Of a DNA stretch of 5,011 nucleotides, positions 1 through 5,011 are shown in pieces. The notes beneath the pieces are model-generated. The model ran no database searches, was not told the DNA's origin, and was given only the letters and a program-made list of their open reading frames with translations. Origin of the DNA: Acidobacteriaceae bacterium (GTDB taxonomy: Bacteria > Acidobacteriota > Terriglobia > Terriglobales > Acidobacteriaceae); contig PKXI01000291.1 in the NCBI GenBank assembly GCA_003133425.1, positions 1-5,011 of the forward strand. Direction: 5' to 3'. The position numbers and the translations under genes were made by a program. Position 1 is the first letter of the stretch, and each line of letters opens with the position of its first letter.

Positions 1-16
1 GTTGCACCACAGGCTG

Positions 17-823
17 CTAAGGTTCAACGTGCGCGGAATTGAGGATCTTCCAGAGCGCTGCGAACGTTTCAATGGATAACGCTTCGGCGCGGGCTTGCGG
101 GTCAATGGCCGCCTGCGCCATTGCTGCGGCTGCGCCTGCAAAGCCGGCGGCGCGAAGATTGTTGGCGAGTGTCTTTCTCTTTTGCGCAAAGGCCTGGCGC
201 ACCAAGGGGAAGAAGCTCGCTTCCTCAACACCAAGCTCGGCAAAGCGCGGCGCGAACCGCCAGCGGAAGACCGTGGAGTGCACGTCGGGCGGCGGTGAAA
301 ATGCGTCGGGCGGAAGCGTGAACAACCGCTCGGCGGGCCCGTACATCTGCACCGTGACGGAGAGCAACCCGTAATCGCGCGAGCCCGGCTGGGCGGTGAT
401 GCGGTCGGCCACCTCGCGCTGCACCATTATGACGGCAACGTCGAGCGCGGCGTGGCTGGCGGCCAGTTTGAGCAGGATTTGCGAGGTGATGTAGTAAGGC
501 AGGTTGCCCACCACGCGCAGCCGCTCGCCGGCCGCGGCGGCAGCTTCAGCGAAATCGAAGTTCAGCACGTCCTGCTCGACGACCGTGATCTGCTTATATG
601 CGCTCGGTGAAAACTGCGCGCGCAACTGGACGGCGAGGTCGTGGTCCAGCTCGACTGCGACTACGTGCTGCGCCCTTGCGGCCAGGGTTCCGGTAATGGC
701 GCCGCCACCGGGTCCGATCTCGATCACGGTGCGGCCGGAAACATCGCCGAGCGCAGCCACAATCCGCTCGACGGCCTGCGCGTCGTCGAGGAAGTTCTGT
801 CCGAGTTTGGGCTTGGTGGGCAT
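17..823 (-). CDS. rsmA: 16S rRNA (adenine(1518)-N6/adenine(1519)-N6)-dimethyltransferase RsmA (KsgA)
   Basis: This cytoplasmic enzyme uses S-adenosylmethionine to dimethylate two adjacent adenines in the 3' terminal helix of 16S rRNA late in small-subunit assembly. The 268-residue protein has the family order: KPKLGQNFL at residues 4-12, the SAM-binding glycine loop EIGPGGG (35-41), the acidic VELD (57-60, Glu58 expected to contact the ribose), the QD pair at 84-85, and the NLPYY catalytic motif (107-111). Then come FSPPPDVHST (175-184) and FAQKRKTLANNL (212-223). Length is normal for the family. I chose the ATG at 823 because LGQNFL lies just after it, as in homologues, and an AAGAGAG sits upstream; a TTG at 877 would add 18 unrelated residues. 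It is transcribed divergently from the sulfatase gene and stops with TAG. Identification is secure. Confidence 0.97.
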   Translation of the reverse strand: MPTKPKLGQNFLDDAQAVERIVAALGDVSGRTVIEIGPGGGAITGTLAARAQHVVAVELDHDLAVQLRAQFSPSAYKQITVVEQDVLNFDFAEAAAAAGERLRVVGNLPYYITSQILLKLAASHAALDVAVIMVQREVADRITAQPGSRDYGLLSVTVQMYGPAERLFTLPPDAFSPPPDVHSTVFRWRFAPRFAELGVEEASFFPLVRQAFAQKRKTLANNLRAAGFAGAAAAMAQAAIDPQARAEALSIETFAALWKILNSAHVEP

Positions 824-1008
824 TGGACTCTCTTGATGGTAGATGAACGCGGAGGGCTGATGGCGCGCTGTTGGCAACGCAGCGAAGTTTCGGGGTCGCC
901 GCAGCGCCGGCGAAAGAAAGAGGGAACTCGTAGGCCGCCGAGGTTAGAATGGCAGCGACAGCGCGGAGCCTGCTTTGCGTTCGGCGAAATTGCCAGGAGG
1001 ACAGACGA
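824..1008. other. divergent intergenic region, rsmA / sulfatase
   Basis: This 185-bp gap separates the two divergent starts and should hold both promoters. On the plus strand the only good element is TAGAAT at 945-950 (5 of 6 matches to a -10 box), but the sequence 17 bp upstream is GGGAAC, a poor sigma-70 -35. A GGAAC at this position recalls ECF-sigma -35 boxes, which is only a resemblance. If TAGAAT is used, transcription would begin near 957, after the ATG at 949, which supports the TTG start at 1009. I found no convincing minus-strand promoter for rsmA and no RNA gene or repeat. Confidence 0.4.
995..1000 (+). promoter_or_regulatory. Shine-Dalgarno site deciding the sulfatase start
   Basis: The sequence is a perfect AGGAGG, followed after 8 bases by TTG at 1009-1011. 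The reading frame continues directly into the twin-arginine signal PRRSFLKG. The site therefore argues for a TTG start and against the in-frame ATG at 949, which would put 20 extra residues with several charges ahead of the signal peptide. Confidence 0.8.
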
Positions 1009-2541
1009 TTGAATTCACTCCCACGCCGGTCTTTTCTAAAAGGAACGGCCGCGGCATTTGCAACGGCTCTCTTTCACAACCAGGCCGTAACGCGCGCGCT
1101 GGCCGCATCGGGCTCGGGGCAAAAGCCGAATATCGTGCTCATCCTCTCCGACGATGTCGGTTATGGCGATCTGGGCTGCTACGGCGCCAAGCTTCCGCGC
1201 ACTCCGCACATCGACGGCCTGGCACAGTGCGGGCGGCGATTCCGCGACGGACACGCCGACGCATCGGTCTGCACGCCTTCGCGCTATGCGATTCTCTCCG
1301 GGATGTATGCCTGGCGACGTCGCGATGCGCAGATTCTGCCCGGCGATGCGGCGCTGCTATTCGCGGACCATCAGACCACGCTGCCGTCTCTGCTGCAACA
1401 GGCCGGCTACAAAACCGGATGCGTTGGCAAGTGGCACATGGGCCTGGGGCGCGGCGGGATTGACTGGAACGGGGAGATCGCTCCGGGACCGCGCGAAGTA
1501 GGCTTCGATTATTCGTTCATCATTCCGGCTACAGCCGATCGGGTTCCCTGCATCTATGTTGAGAACGGGCGCGTCGTCGGTCTCGACCCGAAAGACCCGA
1601 TTCGTGTGGACTACAAAAAGCTGGTGGGCGACGATCCTACCGGGCACGACGAGCCTTACCTGCTGAAGATGAAGTTGAGCGAGGGACACGACGGCACGAT
1701 TGTCGACGGCGTAAGCCGAATCGGTTTCATGACCGGTGGAAACAGTGCGCGCTGGATCGACGAAAAGATGGCCGCGACGCTCGCTGAAAAAGCGACGAGC
1801 TTCATCGATGCCTCCTATGAAAAGCCCTTTTTTCTCTACCTCGCGACCAGCGACATTCATGTTCCGCGCATGCCGAATGAGCATTTCGCGGCGAAGAGTT
1901 TGTGCGGAGTTCGCTGTGACGTGATCGAGCAACTGGACTGGACCGTGGGCCGGGTGCTTGAAACGCTGGAGAAGCACAAGCTGATGGAGAACACGCTTAT
2001 CTTGTTCAGCAGCGACAACGGACCGGTGGTTGACGATGGCTATGCGGATGGCTCGGTTGAGAACCTGCATGGACACACGCCCTCCGGTGCACTGCGCGGT
2101 GGAAAATATTCACTCTATGAAGGCGGTACGCGGGTGCCGTTGATCACTTTCTGGCGCGGCCACATACCGGTAGGCGTTTCCGATGCCGTGATCAGCCAGA
2201 CCGACTTGCTGGCGTCGATGGCCGCGCTGGCGGGCGTCTCCTTGCCTCAGGGCCAAACGTTCGACAGCGAAAATGTGTTGCCCGCATTGCTGGGCCAATC
2301 GGAACACGGACGCGACGTGCTCATTGAAGCCGACGTGCGGCAGCGCACTGCGATTCGCCGGGGACGTTGGAAGTTGCTTGACCTCGACATGCCTGGGACT
2401 TCGCCTCATGCGGCCGGCAAGAACTGCGAACTCTACGATCTTGAGGCCGATCCCGGCGAGACGACCAACGTAGCGGCGCAGCATCCCGAAGTGGTTGCTG
2501 AGCTGTGGAGCCGATTGCAGAAGATTCGCAGCGCGACGTAG
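1009..2541 (+). CDS. Tat-exported formylglycine-dependent sulfatase (arylsulfatase A-like)
   Basis: Predicted hydrolase of sulfate esters, acting outside the cytoplasm. From the TTG start it has 510 residues. RRSFLKG (6-12) is a near-ideal twin-arginine motif, followed by an Ala-rich hydrophobic stretch and a likely cleavage after ALA (30-32). CTPSR (88-92) is the Cys-type sulfatase signature; Cys88 would be converted to formylglycine before export. The other active-site positions known from human arylsulfatase A are all recognisable: Asp48-Asp49, Arg92, Lys141 and His143 in GKWHMG, His284 in DIHVP, Asp336-Asn337 in SSDNGP, and Lys366 in GGKYSLYEGGTRVP. The enzyme is therefore probably active. 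A formylglycine-generating enzyme is needed and is not in this window. The substrate cannot be read from sequence; the adjoining GH76 gene suggests a polysaccharide. The alternative ATG at 949 lacks a comparable ribosome-binding site. Confidence 0.95.
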   Translation: MNSLPRRSFLKGTAAAFATALFHNQAVTRALAASGSGQKPNIVLILSDDVGYGDLGCYGAKLPRTPHIDGLAQCGRRFRDGHADASVCTPSRYAILSGMYAWRRRDAQILPGDAALLFADHQTTLPSLLQQAGYKTGCVGKWHMGLGRGGIDWNGEIAPGPREVGFDYSFIIPATADRVPCIYVENGRVVGLDPKDPIRVDYKKLVGDDPTGHDEPYLLKMKLSEGHDGTIVDGVSRIGFMTGGNSARWIDEKMAATLAEKATSFIDASYEKPFFLYLATSDIHVPRMPNEHFAAKSLCGVRCDVIEQLDWTVGRVLETLEKHKLMENTLILFSSDNGPVVDDGYADGSVENLHGHTPSGALRGGKYSLYEGGTRVPLITFWRGHIPVGVSDAVISQTDLLASMAALAGVSLPQGQTFDSENVLPALLGQSEHGRDVLIEADVRQRTAIRRGRWKLLDLDMPGTSPHAAGKNCELYDLEADPGETTNVAAQHPEVVAELWSRLQKIRSAT

Positions 2542-2570
2542 AACATCCCAAGCGAAAGTCAGGAAAACTC

Positions 2571-3695
2571 ATGCTAAAGAAAGCTCGCCTGAAGAAACTT
2601 TCGATCACTGCATTTTGCCTTGCAACGATTGTTGCAGGCGCCGGATGCGGCGGAGGCACGATCGTTTCGCCTGTCTCCGGCAGTTCGGGTCCGCTGAGTT
2701 ATTCGCAACAGGCTACGGAGGGTGTGAAGGCGCTGCAGCTTTGGTACTCGCAAAGCTCCGGCCTCTACGCGGCGCCCACGGGCTGGTGGAACGCTGCCAA
2801 CGCAATCACCGTACTGGTGAACTACGAAAGAGTCACCGGCGGGACGACGTATTATTCCGTTCTGTCGAACACATTTACCGCGGCGCAAAAGACCAGCGTC
2901 AATTTCGTCAACAAGTATTACGACGATGATGGCTGGTGGGCGCTCGCATGGATCGATGCCTACGATTTGACCGGTGATGCAAGGTATCTCGCAATGGCTG
3001 AGACAATCTTCTCCGCCATGACGGGCGGCTGGGACACCGCTACCTGCGGCGGTGGCGAGTGGTGGAACACAGACAGGAAATATAAGAACGCGATTGCGAA
3101 TGAGCTGTTCCTGACTGTTGCCGCCAAGCTTGCCAACAGAACCACCGGCAGCACATCGGCGACCTACCTGAACTGGGCCCAGCAGGAGTGGACATGGTTC
3201 AAAGCCTCGGGCATGATCAACTCGCAGAGCCTGGTCAATGATGGTTTGACTTCGACGAATCCGAATGCCTGTACCAACAATGGCCAGAAGACATGGTCCT
3301 ACAACCAGGGCGTGATTCAGGGCGGGCTCGTGGAGCTTTACCAGGCCGATAAAGATCCGACATTGCTGCCGCAGGCCGAGGCGATAGCGAATGCCGCCAT
3401 GACGTACCTTGTGACGCCGAACGGAGTTTTGACAGAATCAGTCTCCGGGACCGATCTGCCGCAGTTCAAGGGAATCTTCATGCGCAATCTGATGGCGCTG
3501 TACAGCGCTGTTCCGAGTACGCAAAGCGCGCAATACAAAACCTTTGCCGAGACGAACGCCAGCAGTATCTGGAGCAACGACCAGGGACCTGGGGTTGAAT
3601 TCGGCGGCTTCTGGCAGGGCCCGTTCGATTCTGGCGATGCAACGCGCCAGGCATCGGCGCTTGATGCGCTGATTGCTGCAGCCGCAATGCAATGA
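2571..3695 (+). CDS. secreted GH76 family glycoside hydrolase (alpha-1,6-mannanase-like), probable lipoprotein
   Basis: The 374-residue protein resembles glycoside hydrolase family 76, whose characterised members are mainly endo-alpha-1,6-mannanases acting on mannan backbones. The Lys/Arg-rich N-terminus and hydrophobic segment end in AGAGCGGG with Cys26. This is a loose lipobox: it fits relaxed lipoprotein rules but lacks Leu at -3. Family-like blocks follow: GWWNAAN (71-77), DDDGWWALAWIDAYD (118-132), KYKNAIANELFL (170-181), WSYNQGVIQGGLVELY (242-257) and FKGIFMRNL (299-307). The Asp-Asp pair two residues before the Trp pair (Asp118-Asp119) is the expected catalytic pair. The ATG at 2571 follows AGGA at 2561-2564 and places the signal peptide at the N-terminus. 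The start lies 29 bp after the sulfatase stop, so the two genes are probably cotranscribed. Family assignment is strong; exact substrate is uncertain. Confidence 0.9.
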   Translation: MLKKARLKKLSITAFCLATIVAGAGCGGGTIVSPVSGSSGPLSYSQQATEGVKALQLWYSQSSGLYAAPTGWWNAANAITVLVNYERVTGGTTYYSVLSNTFTAAQKTSVNFVNKYYDDDGWWALAWIDAYDLTGDARYLAMAETIFSAMTGGWDTATCGGGEWWNTDRKYKNAIANELFLTVAAKLANRTTGSTSATYLNWAQQEWTWFKASGMINSQSLVNDGLTSTNPNACTNNGQKTWSYNQGVIQGGLVELYQADKDPTLLPQAEAIANAAMTYLVTPNGVLTESVSGTDLPQFKGIFMRNLMALYSAVPSTQSAQYKTFAETNASSIWSNDQGPGVEFGGFWQGPFDSGDATRQASALDALIAAAAMQ

Positions 3696-3749
3696 GCGAT
3701 AAGGACTTGGCCAATGCCCGGACCCAATCGTCTCCGAGGGGCAAGTGCC

Positions 3750-3778
3750 TTGTGCCAGATTAACGATTTTGCTACTAT
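3750..3778 (+). promoter_or_regulatory. candidate sigma-70 extended -10 promoter for the cys leader
   Basis: TTGTGC at 3750-3755 (first three bases of the -35 consensus match) is separated by 17 bp from TACTAT at 3773-3778 (4 of 6 to TATAAT). A TG at the extended -10 position gives TGCTACTAT. The surrounding DNA is locally AT-rich compared with its neighbours. Transcription would start near 3783-3786, only about 3-6 bases before the ATG of the leader ORF. Prediction from sequence alone. Confidence 0.45.
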
Positions 3779-3788
3779 TACTGAACAG

Positions 3789-3872
3789 ATGATTCGCGCT
3801 TTTCAAATTCGCGGTTCTCAAGGCCGCTCTTGTTGTTGCCTGTCGAACATTTTCGACGGGTGTCCCCGCTAG
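3789..3872 (+). CDS. candidate polycysteine leader peptide upstream of cysD (27 aa)
   Basis: This short ORF runs from ATG at 3789 to TAG at 3870-3872. It contains the run GRSCCCLSN, with Cys at residues 15, 16 and 17 (TGT TGT TGC, 3831-3839), and a fourth Cys at residue 25. Three of its four Cys codons are TGT, whereas by my count the sulfatase, GH76 and cysD genes use TGT for only 2 of 16. No Shine-Dalgarno sequence precedes it, but the predicted transcription start is 3-6 bases upstream, so it may be read as a leaderless ORF. Upstream of sulfate-activation genes, such a peptide could report Cys-tRNA supply by ribosome stalling, as described for polycysteine leader ORFs in mycobacteria. Its own product probably has no function. 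Chance occurrence cannot be excluded without comparative data. Confidence 0.6.
   Translation: MIRAFQIRGSQGRSCCCLSNIFDGCPR
3839..3860 (+). promoter_or_regulatory. hairpin abutting the leader Cys codons
   Basis: CCTGTCGAA (3839-3847) pairs with TTCGACGGG (3852-3860) across the loop CATT, giving 9 bp with one G-U pair. The 5' arm starts on the third base of the last Cys codon (TGC, 3837-3839). A ribosome waiting on the Cys codons would cover that arm and prevent folding. There is no T-run after it, so it is not an intrinsic terminator as it stands. Confidence 0.5.
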
Positions 3873-3900
3873 TCTCTGATCTCCAAGCACAATCGAATCA

Positions 3901-3937
3901 GAAGACGCCCGTAGCTGAAACGCCGGGTTTCGTCTTC
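3901..3937 (+). promoter_or_regulatory. second leader hairpin between leader ORF and cysD
   Basis: GAAGACG (3901-3907) pairs with CGTCTTC (3931-3937), and inside it CCCG (3908-3911) pairs with CGGG (3924-3927), leaving a TTT bulge at 3928-3930. The two arms give 11 bp. Its first two bases overlap the end of a TCTGAT/ATCAGA pairing (3875-3880 with 3897-3902), so the two structures compete slightly. The 3' arm contains TCTTC, which could instead pair with GAAGA in the cysD ribosome-binding site. It is followed by ATTTCGC, too short a T-tract for a standard terminator. Confidence 0.45.
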
Positions 3938-3967
3938 ATTTCGCTCCGGCATACAGCATCCACTCTG

Positions 3968-3977
3968 GAAGAAGAGG
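3968..3977 (+). promoter_or_regulatory. cysD Shine-Dalgarno region
   Basis: The purine run GAAGAAGAGG ends 6 bases before the ATG at 3984. It supports this start even though it gives CysD about 17 more N-terminal residues than E. coli CysD. Locally CTCT (3963-3966) can pair with AGAG (3973-3976) and partly hide the site. Confidence 0.7.
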
Positions 3978-3983
3978 TCATGC

Positions 3984-4940
3984 ATGCCGGTCGCCGAAAG
4001 CGCATTACGCACACAATCGCCGCACGTCACAGTCAGCGCCCCGCCGCGCCTGAGTCATTTGCGCCTGCTTGAAGCAGAAAGCATCCACATCATGCGCGAG
4101 GTCGCCTCGGAGTTCGAGCGGCCGGTGATGCTTTACTCCATTGGCAAGGACTCGTCCGTCATGCTCCGGTTGGCGCAGAAGGCCTTCTACCCGGCGCCGA
4201 TTCCATTTCCGCTTCTGCATATCGACACCGGCTTCAAATTTGCGGAGATGATCACATTTCGCAATGAGATGGCGAAGTCGATCGGCGCGGAGTTGCTGGT
4301 GTGGCGCAATGAGCCGGCCATCGCTGCGGGAACAAATCCGATTGCGCTCGACACCAAGCGCTGCTGCGGTTTGCTGAAGACGCAGGCACTGCTGGATGCG
4401 CTGCGGCACTACAACTTCGACGCGGCCTTCGGCGGCGCGCGCCGCGATGAAGAGAAGTCCCGTGCCAAGGAGCGCATCTACTCATTCCGCGATAGTGCCG
4501 GACAGTGGGACCCGAAGAACCAGCGCCCCGAGTTGTGGAATCTATACAACGCACGCATTCATCCGGGCGAAAGCATTCGCGTATTTCCGCTTTCAAACTG
4601 GACGGAGATGGACGTGTGGCAATACATCCATGAAGAGAAGATTCCGGTGGTCGATCTCTACTTTGCGAAAGAGCGGCCCATGTATGTGCGCGGCGATGCG
4701 CTGCTGCCCATCGAGCAATCCTTTGTCGCGCGACTCGGCGAGAAGCCGCAGATGGTGAAGTCGAGACTGCGTTCGCTCGGTTGCAGCCCTTGCACCGGCG
4801 CCATCCGTTCCGATGCGGAGACGATTCCAGCAATTATTTCGGAGCTGATTTCGTTCCGCTCCTCCGAACGCGCCAACCGCGTCATTGACCACGATCAGGA
4901 AGGCTCAATGGAGATCAAGAAGCGGGAGGGATACTTCTAA
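3984..4940 (+). CDS. cysD: sulfate adenylyltransferase small subunit CysD, with APS-reductase-like cysteines
   Basis: With CysN, this cytoplasmic subunit converts sulfate and ATP to adenosine 5'-phosphosulfate (APS), the first step of assimilatory sulfate reduction. The 318 residues match the family throughout: [15 protein letters not shown] (26-40), the ATP pyrophosphatase loop SIGKDSS (52-58), [21 protein letters not shown] (150-164), [32 protein letters not shown], and the C-terminal [21 protein letters not shown]. coli CysD has 302 residues; the excess is mainly N-terminal. Unusually, Cys127-Cys128 (KRCCGLLKT) and Cys267-X2-Cys270 (LGCSPCTGA) occupy the places of the [4Fe-4S] ligands in the related APS reductases (CCxxxK and GCxPCT). 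E. coli CysD has HT and CWPL there. The stop TAA is immediately followed by the cysN ATG. The upstream leader suggests cysteine-linked control. Confidence 0.97.
   Translation: MPVAESALRTQSPHVTVSAPPRLSHLRLLEAESIHIMREVASEFERPVMLYSIGKDSSVMLRLAQKAFYPAPIPFPLLHIDTGFKFAEMITFRNEMAKSIGAELLVWRNEPAIAAGTNPIALDTKRCCGLLKTQALLDALRHYNFDAAFGGARRDEEKSRAKERIYSFRDSAGQWDPKNQRPELWNLYNARIHPGESIRVFPLSNWTEMDVWQYIHEEKIPVVDLYFAKERPMYVRGDALLPIEQSFVARLGEKPQMVKSRLRSLGCSPCTGAIRSDAETIPAIISELISFRSSERANRVIDHDQEGSMEIKKREGYF
4925..4930 (+). promoter_or_regulatory. cysN ribosome-binding site inside cysD
   Basis: GGAGGG lies within the last codons of cysD, 10 bases before the cysN ATG at 4941. Together with the TAAATG junction it indicates coupled translation, which would help keep the two subunits in balance. 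Confidence 0.7.
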
Positions 4941-5011
4941 ATGGCAACGCTGACGCCTCCCATTTTTTCTATCGACGAATTTCTGCAGCAGGAGCGCGAG
5001 AAAGATCTGCT
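4941..5011 (+). CDS. cysN: sulfate adenylyltransferase large subunit CysN (or CysNC fusion), 5' end only
   Basis: Only the first 23 complete codons are inside the window. The visible peptide begins MATLTPPIFSIDEFL and continues with QQEREKDLL, which fits the segment just before the GTPase P-loop in CysN proteins, where KDLLRF is typical. The position directly after cysD, with a shared TAAATG junction and its own GGAGGG, makes CysN very likely. CysN is an elongation-factor-like GTPase whose GTP hydrolysis drives APS formation by CysD. Whether an APS kinase (CysC) domain is fused at the C-terminus cannot be seen. Confidence 0.88.
   Translation, partial: MATLTPPIFSIDEFLQQEREKDL

Larger units (their letters stand above)
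3696..3983 (+). promoter_or_regulatory. cysD upstream region: promoter, candidate Cys leader ORF and structured leader
   Basis: These 288 bp carry no ordinary-sized gene but are not featureless. From left to right they hold a weak inverted repeat (3740-3756, GGCA/TGCC) without a T-run, a candidate promoter (3750-3778), a 27-codon Cys-rich ORF (3789-3872), and a hairpin at 3839-3860. After these come a 6-bp TCTGAT/ATCAGA pairing (3875-3880 with 3897-3902), a second hairpin (3901-3937) and the cysD ribosome-binding site (3968-3977). A leader of about 200 nt before a housekeeping biosynthetic gene is itself suggestive of post-initiation control. Confidence 0.55.

Noticed and set aside
824..877. 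Upstream TTG start for rsmA at 877
   Set aside because: It would add 18 residues before the conserved KPKLGQNFL start region; ATG 823 has a better ribosome-binding site and fits the family.
1357..2076. A 239-codon open frame on the minus strand inside the sulfatase gene
   Set aside because: It lies opposite a gene with a full catalytic motif set, shows no recognisable domain, and is the kind of shadow frame expected in GC-rich DNA.
2505..2570. GTG start at 2505 for the GH76 gene, overlapping the sulfatase end
   Set aside because: It would put 22 charged residues ahead of a clear signal peptide, and the ATG at 2571 has AGGA at the right distance.
3740..3770. Intrinsic terminator after the GH76 gene (GGCA/TGCC inverted repeat followed by TTTT)
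   Set aside because: The stem is short and bulged, and the T-tract is 10 bases away; the segment also overlaps the candidate promoter.
3896..3937. SAM riboswitch (the GTAGCTGAAACGCCGGG segment recalls fragments of SAM-I and SAM-II cores)
   Set aside because: The conserved multi-stem core and pseudoknot elements are not present around it; the resemblance is limited to a few bases.
3830..4072. An 80-codon plus-strand frame crossing the cysD leader and start
   Set aside because: It has no recognisable motif, no good ribosome-binding site and overlaps cysD out of frame; the 27-codon Cys ORF explains the same stretch better.

Overview
The window is about 5 kb of moderately GC-rich bacterial DNA carrying four complete protein genes, the first codons of a fifth, and a candidate short leader ORF. 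The phylum is not shown directly. The Tat-exported sulfatase, the GH76 lipoprotein beginning GCGGG, and the style of the RsmA and CysD proteins together suggest a soil-type Acidobacteriota or a similar polysaccharide degrader. This is an inference of moderate confidence.

Layout. Positions 17-823 (minus) hold rsmA (ksgA), the 16S rRNA dimethyladenosine transferase. A 185-bp divergent gap (824-1008) follows. Positions 1009-2541 (plus) encode a Tat-exported formylglycine sulfatase; its best start is a TTG behind a perfect AGGAGG, not the upstream ATG at 949. After 29 bp comes a secreted, probably lipid-anchored GH76 family alpha-mannanase-like protein (2571-3695). These two genes look like one small operon for attacking a sulfated or mixed polysaccharide outside the cytoplasm. 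Positions 3984-4940 encode CysD, the small subunit of sulfate adenylyltransferase. It is followed with no gap by the start of cysN (4941 to the window edge), the GTPase subunit. These two begin assimilatory sulfate activation.

The most interesting part is the 288-bp stretch between the GH76 gene and cysD (3696-3983). It contains a plausible extended -10 promoter (TTGTGC, 17 bp, TGCTACTAT) and, only a few bases after the predicted transcription start, a 27-codon ORF (3789-3872). That ORF has three consecutive cysteine codons (TGT TGT TGC) and a fourth further on. A 9-bp hairpin begins on the last base of the Cys run, and a second strong hairpin lies at 3901-3937. The Cys-codon region is also complementary to the cysD ribosome-binding site at 7 of 8 positions. 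This looks like a cysteine-sensing leader peptide controlling cysDN, analogous in logic to the polycysteine leader ORFs reported in mycobacteria. It is unproven here.

CysD itself carries a Cys-Cys pair (127-128) and a Cys-X2-Cys pair (267, 270) at the places where APS reductases bind a [4Fe-4S] cluster. E. coli CysD lacks the CC pair and the second Cys of CxxC, so this CysD may be an iron-sulfur variant.
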